DNA from: Bariatricus massiliensis
GTDB lineage: Bacteria > Bacillota > Clostridia > Lachnospirales > Lachnospiraceae
Length of the DNA stretch: 64,000 nucleotides
Reading direction: 5' to 3'
NCBI RefSeq assembly: GCF_900086725.1
Contig: NZ_LT574838.1
Coordinates: forward strand, 560,986 to 624,985
This document shows positions 16,735-25,728 of the stretch, one piece after another; position 1 is the stretch's first letter; every line of letters starts with the position of its first letter. Under the pieces are notes generated by a model. The model made no database searches. It was not told the origin of the DNA and saw only the letters and a program-made list of their open reading frames with translations. The translations under genes were made by a program, and so were the position numbers.

Positions 16735-16763
16735 AATATATCAAAAAAGAACGCAAATGTAAA
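16735..16763 (-). promoter_or_regulatory. ABC-F leader promoter P2
   Basis: TTTACA (16758-16763), exactly 17 bp, TATATT (16735-16740) on the minus strand, just upstream of the MSSISC leader ORF. Confidence 0.75.
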
Positions 16764-16796
16764 GACGGATATCAACCATTTTATTGACACCCGCCT

Positions 16797-16817
16797 TTAC
16801 TTTGATTCTTTGATCAT
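16797..16817 (-). CDS. Putative second leader peptide MIKESK
   Basis: ATG at 16815-16817 opens a second six-codon ORF (M-I-K-E-S-K, stop TAA at 16797-16799) with AGAGG about 7 nt upstream. It would be read only from the distal promoter P1 and is followed by an imperfect hairpin (about 16759-16800) that overlaps P2's -35. Tandem leader ORFs could make the response graded, but this one is less certain than MSSISC. Confidence 0.45.
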   Translation of the reverse strand: MIKESK

Positions 16818-17021
16818 TCTTTTACCTCTTTCTTATAGATTTTGGTAATTGTAAATAGTTTAATTTTTTGGTGGTCCGTACCTTCCTTTCTTAAACTATG
16901 TCCCGCTTCTTAGCGCCTTACGTTACGGGAACTTCTCCAACACTTATGTTGAATGTAATAACAAATGGATGTTAACAGCTCGCGTCTGTCTTACAATTCC
17001 TGTTTGTTATTTGTTAAATAA

Positions 17022-17051
17022 ACTATAGCATATCCGGCTCCATTTTGTCAA
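17022..17051 (-). promoter_or_regulatory. Distal ABC-F leader promoter P1
   Basis: TTGACA (17046-17051), 18 bp, TATAGT (17022-17027) with a TG one base before the -10 (extended -10) on the minus strand. It would give a 5' leader of more than 550 nt before the ABC-F gene. The stretch 16818-17015 between P1 and the MIKESK ORF holds a CCCG/CGGG stem near 16900-16930 and nothing else I recognise. Confidence 0.75.
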
Positions 17052-17128
17052 TATATTTTTTAATTTTTATTTTATATTCTGATTATTTCGTTTATATCCT
17101 TCTATTCGCAGTCTATATGGCATTTCTA

Positions 17129-18415
17129 TTATTCGGAGTCAGACCCTCCTGTTTTGGTGTCAGAATGGGAATCGTCCTCTGCACGGTTATACAATAGTGC
17201 ATATTCCCTCTTATCCACAATCCCTAAGATTATCCGCAGAATAACCGCCACTATGCCTATGATTACGACAACTTTCCACACGGAAACGATCGGCATACGG
17301 TCTACGAGCTGACCCAGTCCCCTGTTTCCCAGAGAATAAAAAATAGTATAGAAGATAATATTGATACTAAAAATCCTTCCTCTGTGGGTGGATGGCACTC
17401 TACGGGTCAAAAATGGCATATTGGCCAGTACGTCCAGAATCTCTCCGACCGTGAGCAAAATCATAGAAACAAAGTACATGGGTATCATCCCTTGGACAAA
17501 AATATACATCCCCATCGCCACAACTACGCACACCTGCCCCAATATCATCTTTTGAATATCTCTGAGGCCTTCCAGTAATTTGGTCAGGACCGGCGTCCCG
17601 AAAATCACAATGGCAGCATTCGTACTGGTCATCATACCGAAGAGGGTCGCCCCCTTGGCTCCGTAAAGTAATTCCAGATTCAGCGGAATCATAAAATTGA
17701 ACTGCGAATATACAAGCCGTCCCACGCCGGAAAGAAATATGTACAGTATCAGCGTTTTCTTAGAGAAGATAATGCCCAGCGCGCTCTTACTGCTATTCAT
17801 TGTCTCATAGACATTCACCTGCTCATCTTCTGTCTTTTCTTTCTTCAAGTCCTTGACGAACAGCGCAATCAATATGGTGGAAGAAAGCGTGCACACCGAA
17901 TTGATGATAAAAGCCAGATTTAAGTGATTCTGGAACAACAGGCCGCCGAGCGTGGGCGCAAGGACCAATCCTAGATTTGTCCCCAGATAGCTAAGGCTGT
18001 AAGCTTTTTCCCTCTCTTCCCCGCTTGTAAGATCCGCCACAAGTGTGTCATAGGCGGGCGCCTCCATCGTGGCGAAGGCAGATGCCGTATAAAACAGAAC
18101 AATAGATACATATGACAATGGTATGAATCCACAAATCAGATAGCAGATTACGGTAACCAAATCACAACAGATAATTATTTTCTTCTTATTGAGTTTATCC
18201 GCAAGCTTTCCGCCCAGCAGATTTAAAGGCAGCTGCACGATGCTCATTAAAAGTACAAGTGAGGCAATCGTTCCGGCGCCCAGCCCCATCTTATTCTTTA
18301 AAATCAGAGTCACCAATGGCCAGATAAGTGAACCCATACTGGTCACGATCCGGCCATAGAAAAGTATATACATCTCTCGCTTTAATCCTTTGTACTGCTC
18401 AAAAAAACGTCTCAT
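17129..18415 (-). CDS. Major facilitator superfamily transporter
   Basis: The 428-residue protein has about 12 hydrophobic helices in two halves, with the MFS loop 2-3 motif GGKLADKLNKKKI after the second helix and a charged central loop (DLKKEKTEDEQ). An acidic/serine tail follows the last helix. Drug or metabolite export is the common role for this type, but no substrate can be read from the sequence. It lies upstream of the ABC-F leader, on the same strand, but with its own region; co-function with resistance is only a possibility. Confidence 0.88.
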   Translation of the reverse strand: MRRFFEQYKGLKREMYILFYGRIVTSMGSLIWPLVTLILKNKMGLGAGTIASLVLLMSIVQLPLNLLGGKLADKLNKKKIIICCDLVTVICYLICGFIPLSYVSIVLFYTASAFATMEAPAYDTLVADLTSGEEREKAYSLSYLGTNLGLVLAPTLGGLLFQNHLNLAFIINSVCTLSSTILIALFVKDLKKEKTEDEQVNVYETMNSSKSALGIIFSKKTLILYIFLSGVGRLVYSQFNFMIPLNLELLYGAKGATLFGMMTSTNAAIVIFGTPVLTKLLEGLRDIQKMILGQVCVVVAMGMYIFVQGMIPMYFVSMILLTVGEILDVLANMPFLTRRVPSTHRGRIFSINIIFYTIFYSLGNRGLGQLVDRMPIVSVWKVVVIIGIVAVILRIILGIVDKREYALLYNRAEDDSHSDTKTGGSDSE

Positions 18416-18527
18416 TCCGCCTGTGCTCCCCCTGCATCAGTATTTTCTTTCATCATACCACGGATTTTCTGTTTTCTCAAACTTATTCAGATATTTCTGT
18501 ACAGTAAAGACCTAAAGCCCTCCCTTT

Positions 18528-19838
18528 TTACTTGCGGAACTTATCTAATTTGATGACCGCCCCGCCGTTTACCCTTGATTCCTCGGCTGCCAGCGCACAG
18601 TAGTGGCTTTCTAAAGAGCGGTCAAGCGAAGTCACATATGGACTCTCCGCCTTCTCTCCGCTGATAATATCCAAAAATTCTTCCACCATCTTATAGTCGC
18701 CGCCTCCATGTCCTGAGAAATCATCTGACAATGTACTTACATCGATAGTCTCACTATCCACATCAGAATTGAACTTGCGGATTGTAATTTCATTCGCCTC
18801 CATCGTATTTACATCCATGTTGACATACATCTCGCCCTTCGTTCCCATAAATTTGGCATAGCGGGAGATATCCGCCGTCATACCACACATAGTGAAGCTC
18901 ATTGTCGTACCGTCCGTCATATTCAGATTGACTACCTGATGATCCACTACATTATTGTCACAATGATAAACACATCTTCCGAAGCGGCCGTTTTTTATCG
19001 CTTCTCTGATATTCTCCTCTGTCGGTGTCTCATTGACCAGAACATCTAAAGGCCATGTTCTGTTGCCTGTATGATATCCGATGTATTTATTATTCATATA
19101 GATTTCTTCCGCATCAAAGGGACACTCTTCCTTTACTTTACAGCCGCCGAGACAGCGCTCTGTACATCCTTCAGGAGCATTCTCTTTTTTAAACAGATGC
19201 GTGCTGCCAAAAGAGGAAATAGAATCGCAGGTTTTTCCTGCAAGCCAGAGGTACAGATCCATATCATGGCAGCATTTCTGCAGAATCATAGGACTTGTCT
19301 CATCGGAATTCGCCCAATTCCCCCGGACAAAACTGTGTGCCTGATGGAACCAGCCTACGTTCTCTACTGCCATGATGGACACTATTTCACCAATCTCACC
19401 TGCGTCCAACAGCTCTTTTACCGTTTTATAAATCGGAGTATAACGGAGCACATGGCACACTACCACTTTGCGGTCATATTTCTTTGCCGCAGCGGCCAAC
19501 TCCTCACATTCCGTAATCTCCGGTGAAATTGGCTTCTCCAATAACAAGTGATATCCCTTTTTCAGGGCAGGAATCGCATGTCCCACATGCTGACGGTCCT
19601 GTGTCGTGATAAACATGACATCCGCCAGTTTATCCTCCTTCAGCATTTCCTCCGCACTCGTGTAACACGCTTCCTTAGGAATCCCATATTCCTCAGCTGT
19701 AAGCGCTACTTTTTCTGGATCAATGTCAGCGACAGCAACAATCTTCATTTTATCCGGATACTTTTTTGCTGCCTGTGCGTATACTTCTCTTCCTCGGTTC
19801 CCCAGCCCTGCAAGGGCCACTGTAATACATTTTCCCAT
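18528..19838 (-). CDS. Gfo/Idh/MocA family oxidoreductase
   Basis: This 436-residue protein has an N-terminal Rossmann fold (VALAGLGNRGREVY, then VADIDPEK) and the EKPIS motif containing the catalytic Lys of the family, followed by a C-terminal alpha/beta substrate domain. A cysteine cluster (CTERCLGGCKVKEEC, around residues 230-245) is an insertion that might hold a metal or simply be structural. Members oxidise or reduce sugars and cyclitols with NAD(P). It is the last gene of a run after a DMT transporter (50 bp gap), which may import its substrate. GGAGGG precedes the ATG. Confidence 0.88.
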   Translation of the reverse strand: MGKCITVALAGLGNRGREVYAQAAKKYPDKMKIVAVADIDPEKVALTAEEYGIPKEACYTSAEEMLKEDKLADVMFITTQDRQHVGHAIPALKKGYHLLLEKPISPEITECEELAAAAKKYDRKVVVCHVLRYTPIYKTVKELLDAGEIGEIVSIMAVENVGWFHQAHSFVRGNWANSDETSPMILQKCCHDMDLYLWLAGKTCDSISSFGSTHLFKKENAPEGCTERCLGGCKVKEECPFDAEEIYMNNKYIGYHTGNRTWPLDVLVNETPTEENIREAIKNGRFGRCVYHCDNNVVDHQVVNLNMTDGTTMSFTMCGMTADISRYAKFMGTKGEMYVNMDVNTMEANEITIRKFNSDVDSETIDVSTLSDDFSGHGGGDYKMVEEFLDIISGEKAESPYVTSLDRSLESHYCALAAEESRVNGGAVIKLDKFRK

Positions 19839-19888
19839 AATTTCCCTCCATTTTTGGCAATAATGCCCACCGCCGGTACTGCTTACTG

Positions 19889-20728
19889 TCAGCCAATAAT
19901 ATTAATACATATCAGTCCCGCCCCGATTAAGCCCGTGGCGGCATACTGCCTGCGGCTCAGTTTCTCTCGGAACACCACAAAATTTATAATATTGACCAGC
20001 AGAATCAGTCCTGCACTGTAGGTCGGATATACGATATAAGCGGGCAGTTTCATAGATGCCCACAAAATAAAAAGCGTTGTCAATTGATTGGGAATGCCTA
20101 CCCCAATCCCGATAAGCACATCCTGAAGCCTCATCTTCTGTTTCTGTCTAAAAAACATCACGGTGCTGACAATGCATGCGGAAAGAAATGTGTAGAGTAC
20201 AAAATATTTCTGATTCTCACCGCCAAAATAACGGCTGTATATTTTTGACATAAAGTCCACCATACCGCCAAGTATAAAGATAAGTAGAAGTCCTGCCGCG
20301 AACGCCGGTCTTTCTTCTTCCTTCCCTGTGTTCATATAGATAATCGCAAACACACACAGCAACAGGCCGAGAACCTGCACCCCTTCCGGTATCTCGCCGA
20401 ACAAAACCGCCGAAAATACGGTAGGAATTAAAATTCCCAGCCTGTTAAATGTAGTAGTCAAAGGCGCGCCGTTTCTTAAGATGCTCTTTTGAATCATGAC
20501 CAGCGCCGCCACAAATAGAATTCCATTAAATGCGGCAAGCCCCAGTGTGACGCCTCCGTCTCTTACTATCAATCTGCTTTTATCTTTGAGAAGAAGAAAA
20601 CTTACAATCGTTCCGGTCAGATAATTCCATATATTCAGTGCATACCGGTTACCCTGATGTGTCTCCGAGTATTTCATCAGAAAGGTCATGCACACATTGG
20701 CGCCGATGGCCGCCGCAAGGAATATCAT
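19889..20728 (-). CDS. EamA/DMT-type membrane transporter
   Basis: The 279-residue protein shows about ten hydrophobic helices in two related halves, typical of drug/metabolite transporters with EamA domains; conserved-looking features include PTYSAGLILLVNIINFVVF near the C-terminus. The substrate is unknown. It starts 23 bp after the M18 aminopeptidase and ends 50 bp before the Gfo/Idh/MocA gene, so the three are probably one transcript. Export or import of a sugar-like compound used by the oxidoreductase is a guess. Confidence 0.8.
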   Translation of the reverse strand: MIFLAAAIGANVCMTFLMKYSETHQGNRYALNIWNYLTGTIVSFLLLKDKSRLIVRDGGVTLGLAAFNGILFVAALVMIQKSILRNGAPLTTTFNRLGILIPTVFSAVLFGEIPEGVQVLGLLLCVFAIIYMNTGKEEERPAFAAGLLLIFILGGMVDFMSKIYSRYFGGENQKYFVLYTFLSACIVSTVMFFRQKQKMRLQDVLIGIGVGIPNQLTTLFILWASMKLPAYIVYPTYSAGLILLVNIINFVVFREKLSRRQYAATGLIGAGLICINIIG

Positions 20729-20751
20729 ACCCCGTCTCCCTCTCTTTCTAT

Positions 20752-22149
20752 CTATGCTCTTTTCAAGAATGCACGGTATCCTTTTACTGCCTCATAAACA
20801 TCGGCCTTACTGCTGATTTCATAAGGTGCGTGCATGGAAAGTACAGCGACACCGCTGTCTATAACTTCCATACCGTAGTTTGCCATAATGTAAGCGATAG
20901 TTCCACCGCCGCCTACATCTACCTTGCCAAGCTCTGCGAACTGGTAAGCCACATTCTCATCATCCATGATTCTGCGGATATCTGCCAAAAACTCCGCATT
21001 GGCATCGTTGGAGCCATTCTTACCACGGCTTCCTGTGAATTTATTGAAGGAAAGCCCCTTTGTGAAGAATGCGGAGCTGCGCTTCTCAAACGCCTCGGCG
21101 AACATCGGGTCGTAGGCCGCGCTGACATCAGAAGAAAGCATTCTTGAACGTTCCATTGCCCTGCGCACTTTCAACTCTGATTCCCCTTCATTGAGAGCGA
21201 TTAATTCAGCCACTTTATTTTCAAAGAAGCGTGAGTGCATGCCTGTAGCGCCAACACTTCCGATCTCTTCCTTGTCCACGAGCAGACAGCAGGAAGTACG
21301 TTTTGTGTGCTCAACATCAATCATCGCGAACAGAGAAGTAAATGCGCACACTCTGTCGTCCTGTCCGTATGCAAGAATCATACTTCTGTCAAGTCCACAG
21401 TCTCTGGCCTTTCCTGCCGGAACGATTTCCAGCTCTGCAGAACAGAAATCCTCCTCCGCGATATCATAAGACTCCTTAAGAAGCTTAAGTACATTGGCTT
21501 TTACCGCATCCTTGTCTTCCTTATCCAGACCCTCAGCCTGTTCAATCGGACGGTTGCCGATCAGAAGATCGAGCTTCTCGCCTTCGATTACTTCACTGGC
21601 CTTCTTGCCCATCTGGTCTCCTGCCAAATGTACCAGAAGATCGGTAATTACAAATACTGGATCAGACTCTTTCTCTCCGATGCTGACCTGAACCCTTGTA
21701 CCATCCTTCTTAGCCACTACGCCATGAAGAGACAATGGCCCGGTAACCCACTGATATTTTTTGATTCCGCCATAATAATGTGTATCAAGATATGCAAATC
21801 CTTCATTCTCATACAGCGGATACTGTTTTACGTCGATACGCGGGGAGTCGATATGCGCCCCTAAAATATTCATACCATTTGAAATCGGCTCTTCTCCCAT
21901 ACGGAACATAGCAAGCATCTTTTCCATGCACACAGCATAGACTTTATCGCCCTCTTTAAGTGGCTTTCCCTCTGCGAGGACTTCGTTGATTTCACGGTAG
22001 CCTGCAGCCTTTGCCATGTCCACTGCCACGCTCACACATTCCCGCTCTGTCTTCCCCATATCCAGACAGGATTTGTACTTTTCGCTGATAGCGTCAAGCT
22101 CCTTTAACTCTGCTTCGCCGTAAGTATTCCAGATGTTTTTGTTTTCCAT
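20752..22149 (-). CDS. M18 family aminopeptidase
   Basis: The start is ATG 22149 (MENKNIWNTYGEAE), 6 nt after GAGAGGG; the longer frame to 22242 overlaps the promoter. The 465-residue product has the M18 zinc-ligand motifs in order: GAHIDSPRIDVK, DKEEIGSVGATG and, near the end, SMHAPYEISSKAD. M18 enzymes are large homo-oligomers that remove N-terminal acidic or neutral residues from peptides in the cytoplasm. It sits behind a PepD-like peptidase and fits a peptide-degrading lifestyle. Confidence 0.93.
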   Translation of the reverse strand: MENKNIWNTYGEAELKELDAISEKYKSCLDMGKTERECVSVAVDMAKAAGYREINEVLAEGKPLKEGDKVYAVCMEKMLAMFRMGEEPISNGMNILGAHIDSPRIDVKQYPLYENEGFAYLDTHYYGGIKKYQWVTGPLSLHGVVAKKDGTRVQVSIGEKESDPVFVITDLLVHLAGDQMGKKASEVIEGEKLDLLIGNRPIEQAEGLDKEDKDAVKANVLKLLKESYDIAEEDFCSAELEIVPAGKARDCGLDRSMILAYGQDDRVCAFTSLFAMIDVEHTKRTSCCLLVDKEEIGSVGATGMHSRFFENKVAELIALNEGESELKVRRAMERSRMLSSDVSAAYDPMFAEAFEKRSSAFFTKGLSFNKFTGSRGKNGSNDANAEFLADIRRIMDDENVAYQFAELGKVDVGGGGTIAYIMANYGMEVIDSGVAVLSMHAPYEISSKADVYEAVKGYRAFLKRA

Positions 22150-22209
22150 TTCTAACCCTCTCTTTTTTTGAAATTTAATACCGTAAGTCATCGGTATCAC
22201 ACTGCTCTT

Positions 22210-22238
22210 AGTATACCTCAGGAACACACTATAGTCAA
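22210..22238 (-). promoter_or_regulatory. Promoter of M18 aminopeptidase operon
   Basis: TTGACT (22233-22238), 17 bp, TATACT (22210-22215) on the minus strand, in the 126-bp gap between the pepD-like and M18 genes. Confidence 0.75.
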
Positions 22239-22275
22239 ACATTCTGCTTAACTTACGATATCAAAATTTATACCT

Positions 22276-23703
22276 CTAATTTGCCAGCCTCTCTAGCAAT
22301 GCTACAAGAAATCTCCACATGTTCTCGACAGACTGCTTCGACACCCTTTCTTCCGGTGAATGTACGTCGTACATATCCGGTCCCATAGAAATAATGTCCA
22401 TGCCCGGCTTTTTGTCATCCCAGTAACCACATTCCAGACCAGCGTGGATTGCGGCAACCTCTGCTTTTTTCCCGAACAATTCTTCATAAATTTCCACGGA
22501 CAAGTCCCGGAGCATAGATTCCCTGCGGAACTCCCAGCCCGGATAGTCATTTTCAAAAGTGCAGTCATCGCAGAAGGTTTGCGCGATGATGTAGAGCTTA
22601 TCCCGCAATTCATACTTTCTTGATGCCACAGAACTTCTTATCATGGCAAGAAGCATCATGCGTCCGTCTTCCTCCGACAACGCCCCCAGATTCATAGAGG
22701 ATTCTACCAGTCCCTCCATAGACTGAGAATAAGTAAACACACCGTTCGGCAGAAGCACAAGACTATTAATTAGTTTCTCCTGCAACTCTTCCGTATATGT
22801 CTCCGGGTTCTCGACTACCGCTTCTTCCATCTTAATTGCGATAGTATCTGTATATTGCAGTTCCTTTTTGAATACGGCCTCCAGCCCGGCCAGTTTCTTT
22901 TCCACCGCTTCCCGCTTTTCCGGCTCTGCGTAAACGCACAAGCTTCCCATACTCGGTATTGCGTTGGCCTTCCCCGGGAAATGAATCTGTGCGGTCTTTA
23001 CATCCAGCTCCCGCAAACCTTGAAGTATCCTCCCCAAAAGCACGATGGCATTGCCGCGCCCCATGGAGATATTCATGCCGGAATGTCCGCCTTTTAACTC
23101 ATGGAGAGAAACTTTCCACATATGGTACGTTCCTTCCTGCCGCTTCGTCTCGATATCCCAGTACATCCTGCACCGCAGTCCGCCCGCACAGCTTGCGTAA
23201 AAGATTCCTTCCTCTTCCGAATCTAAGTTAATGAATTTGTTTCCTTTTAATGTGGAAATGTCCATGGCATCAGCTCCAGCAAGTCCCACTTCCTCCTGTG
23301 CGGTAAATATCACCTCCAGATTTGGATGTTTCAACTCCTCACTGTCGAGAACGGCCAGACAATATGCTACCGCGATTCCATTATCCGCCCCCAAGGTGGT
23401 ATCTCCCGCATAATAAAATTCCTCATTCTCTTTTATCTTGATTCCATCCTCATACCGGTGGGTACTGTCTTCCGTCTTCACGTACACCATGTCCAGATGC
23501 CCTTGAAGAATTACGGTCTCATCGCATCCAGACTCTGTCGCCGGCTTCTTGACAATCACGTTATTCATACCGTCTCTCACCGCTTCCAATCCGCGTTCTT
23601 TCGCAAACTCCATGATATAATCACTGACCGCCTGCTCGTCCCCCGACATTCTCGGAATAGAAGAGATTGTTTTAAAATAAGAAATAACCTTTTGACAATC
23701 CAT
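22276..23703 (-). CDS. pepD: Aminoacyl-histidine dipeptidase (PepD-like, M20 family)
   Basis: The start is ATG 23703 (MDCQKVISYFKTISS) with AAGGAG 10 nt upstream. The 475-residue enzyme has the M20 metal and catalytic motifs LQGHLDMVYVK, GADNGIAVAY, TAQEEVGLAGA and a C-terminal HAGLECGYW, matching PepD/carnosinase-type cytosolic dipeptidases with their inserted dimerisation domain. It hydrolyses Xaa-His and other dipeptides. A promoter TTGACT-18-TATGAT (23772-23777 / 23748-23753) overlaps the end of the upstream gene, so it is probably transcribed on its own. Confidence 0.92.
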   Translation of the reverse strand: MDCQKVISYFKTISSIPRMSGDEQAVSDYIMEFAKERGLEAVRDGMNNVIVKKPATESGCDETVILQGHLDMVYVKTEDSTHRYEDGIKIKENEEFYYAGDTTLGADNGIAVAYCLAVLDSEELKHPNLEVIFTAQEEVGLAGADAMDISTLKGNKFINLDSEEEGIFYASCAGGLRCRMYWDIETKRQEGTYHMWKVSLHELKGGHSGMNISMGRGNAIVLLGRILQGLRELDVKTAQIHFPGKANAIPSMGSLCVYAEPEKREAVEKKLAGLEAVFKKELQYTDTIAIKMEEAVVENPETYTEELQEKLINSLVLLPNGVFTYSQSMEGLVESSMNLGALSEEDGRMMLLAMIRSSVASRKYELRDKLYIIAQTFCDDCTFENDYPGWEFRRESMLRDLSVEIYEELFGKKAEVAAIHAGLECGYWDDKKPGMDIISMGPDMYDVHSPEERVSKQSVENMWRFLVALLERLAN

Positions 23704-23773
23704 TTTATTGTATCTCCTTATGTAAAAATATTTGCTCATGCCTAATTATCATAGTCCCTCGCCGCCGTCAAAG

Positions 23774-25660
23774 TCAATAGGGTATCTCTTCTTCCTCATT
23801 GGCAAGCCGGCATACCGCACGGCCCTCTTTTTCATCCAGTATCAGTCTGGCATCTCCCTGCGACACATCATAGACTTCGATAATTTTCGACAAATCACTC
23901 TCGCCGTTCCACATTTCTCCGAACACATTAGGATATTTTTTCAACAGCCTTGGCTGGTATATCTTGGTCTTACTGTTCTCATTTATGGCTCCATAATATA
24001 CATCCGCCTCCACCATATCCTGAAACATGTGGCTTCCGTAGGAGAGGTCCGGGTGATATCCGGCCTTGCCGTAAGCCACTTCACAGATGGCGATAAACTG
24101 GCTGATATCCGCATAGACGACGGGAACCCCAAGCTCCGGCGAAGAAGTCCCGATTCTTCCCGGCACGAGCAGCATGGCTTTCTTGTCGTTTTCCTCAAAA
24201 TACTGGTTGATTCTGCTTATGACACGTGCCACCTGAAACTTTTCCGCATAAGGGTGCTCGTAATAATGCTGTGGGTCCACCCTCACGATGTATTCTAATT
24301 TTTCCGTCTTAGAGCGGCGCATGGACGTTCTGCGCACATCAAAAAGGATTTCACTCTCCACCCCCTCGGGAATACTGATTTTCTCCGAGACAGTCTTCTG
24401 CAGCGGACGGCATTGGAGCAGATTGATGCGCATCCCTTCCTTCCCTTTATCGGACACCGCAAATTCGATATCCACCGGACGCATATACGCCTCTTCCAGC
24501 ACTTTCAGAATATGCTTCATCGGCTCTACAAATTCTTCTCTTTCCACAAAGCCTTGACAGTCGGCAAAATAGACTTTCCGGTAATCCCGCCTTTGGGCCA
24601 GTATATATTCCGCATCCGTATCACGGCTCAGCACCAGCTTCTTTTTTTCTTCGTCTAAAAGAGGAATAATATCCTTCAGAAGCTTTGCCGCAACTTTACC
24701 TTCCTTCAAGTCCAGCACATCCACATGTCTCTGAGAAAACTTGTGCCGCTCGGCAATGGTAGTGCGCATATTTGCCTGAGGCCTGTCCAGCCCTACAAGC
24801 CTCGGATAATCTCCCGGCGTACGCTCCACCGCCCTAGTGCCCAGTCCCATGACCATGCGGAGCATCCCCGCGTCCGGATTCAAATGCTCCATCCACTTAT
24901 AGGGATTGTAAGAGCATCCCATGCCTGCCGCCACCGGAAAATAGTAATCGTCATACCGAGTACCAGCTACCCGCTGTACTAGAAGCCCCATCTGCTCGTC
25001 CGCGCCCAAAAGCTTGCGCTTCCTCCGGTATTCTATGGCCGCCGGATTGACGGTGCTGACATAGACCTTTCGTATGGCACGGATAAGCTCCTCCAGATTC
25101 TCCTCTTCACTCCCTTGGTTCGTGCAGAATATAGACTCATACTTTCCGGAAAAGGCATTGCCGTACCCATCTTCCAGAAAGCTGCTGGAACGGATAATCA
25201 TAGGTGTATCTCCATATTCTTCCACAATACGGCGAAGCTGCCTCCTGATTTCCTCCCGGAACTTTCCATGACGGATTCTATATTTGAGAATCTCATATTC
25301 CTGAAACTTCTCTTTTTCTATCTTCATCTTTTCCCGCAGTTCCCGGCATCCGCTGTCTTCCAAATAATCAAGAAATACATCGGTTCCTATAAAAAAAGAA
25401 TCGTGGGGCTCCAGCACATCCGCATATTCCGGCAGATTCACTTTTATAATCTTTCTGGCTGCCAGCAGGCCGCATGCCTTCCCGCCAATCAGTCCGGTTC
25501 CGATGCGCCTTCTGGCAACATTTCTAAAATCTTCCACATCAAAATATTTGACGATCAGAGTCTGCATCCGCTCTTCTGAAGACATAAATTCACTGCAGAG
25601 CAGTTTCTTGTCTCCGGCTGTAAGCTTCTCTTTCTCGAGCAGCGTCTTCCATTCTTCCAT
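23774..25660 (-). CDS. PEP synthase-like ATP-grasp protein lacking the phosphohistidine domain
   Basis: This 628-residue protein has the pyruvate/PEP-binding ATP-grasp domain of PEP synthase and PPDK: a GTGLIGGKACGLLAARK loop at about 54-70 and IIRSSSFLEDGYGNAFSGK at about 155-173 with the ATP-contacting Arg and Ser residues. No TSHAA-type histidine motif and no PEP barrel are seen; the last 250 residues are a different alpha/beta region. It therefore cannot be a complete dikinase. It might phosphorylate or sense another partner; function unknown. AGGAGG precedes the start. The downstream gene is a dipeptidase, with a separate promoter. Confidence 0.8.
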   Translation of the reverse strand: MEEWKTLLEKEKLTAGDKKLLCSEFMSSEERMQTLIVKYFDVEDFRNVARRRIGTGLIGGKACGLLAARKIIKVNLPEYADVLEPHDSFFIGTDVFLDYLEDSGCRELREKMKIEKEKFQEYEILKYRIRHGKFREEIRRQLRRIVEEYGDTPMIIRSSSFLEDGYGNAFSGKYESIFCTNQGSEEENLEELIRAIRKVYVSTVNPAAIEYRRKRKLLGADEQMGLLVQRVAGTRYDDYYFPVAAGMGCSYNPYKWMEHLNPDAGMLRMVMGLGTRAVERTPGDYPRLVGLDRPQANMRTTIAERHKFSQRHVDVLDLKEGKVAAKLLKDIIPLLDEEKKKLVLSRDTDAEYILAQRRDYRKVYFADCQGFVEREEFVEPMKHILKVLEEAYMRPVDIEFAVSDKGKEGMRINLLQCRPLQKTVSEKISIPEGVESEILFDVRRTSMRRSKTEKLEYIVRVDPQHYYEHPYAEKFQVARVISRINQYFEENDKKAMLLVPGRIGTSSPELGVPVVYADISQFIAICEVAYGKAGYHPDLSYGSHMFQDMVEADVYYGAINENSKTKIYQPRLLKKYPNVFGEMWNGESDLSKIIEVYDVSQGDARLILDEKEGRAVCRLANEEEEIPY

Positions 25661-25728
25661 CTCTTCTTCCTCCTATATTTTTTGCCGCGCCATATAACCG
25701 GCCGTCTATATCCCCCATAACCTTTTGT

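Noticed and set aside
23774..25660. Complete pyruvate phosphate dikinase or PEP synthase
   Set aside because: No phosphohistidine motif or PEP barrel can be found; the true ppdK is at 12-14.7 kb.
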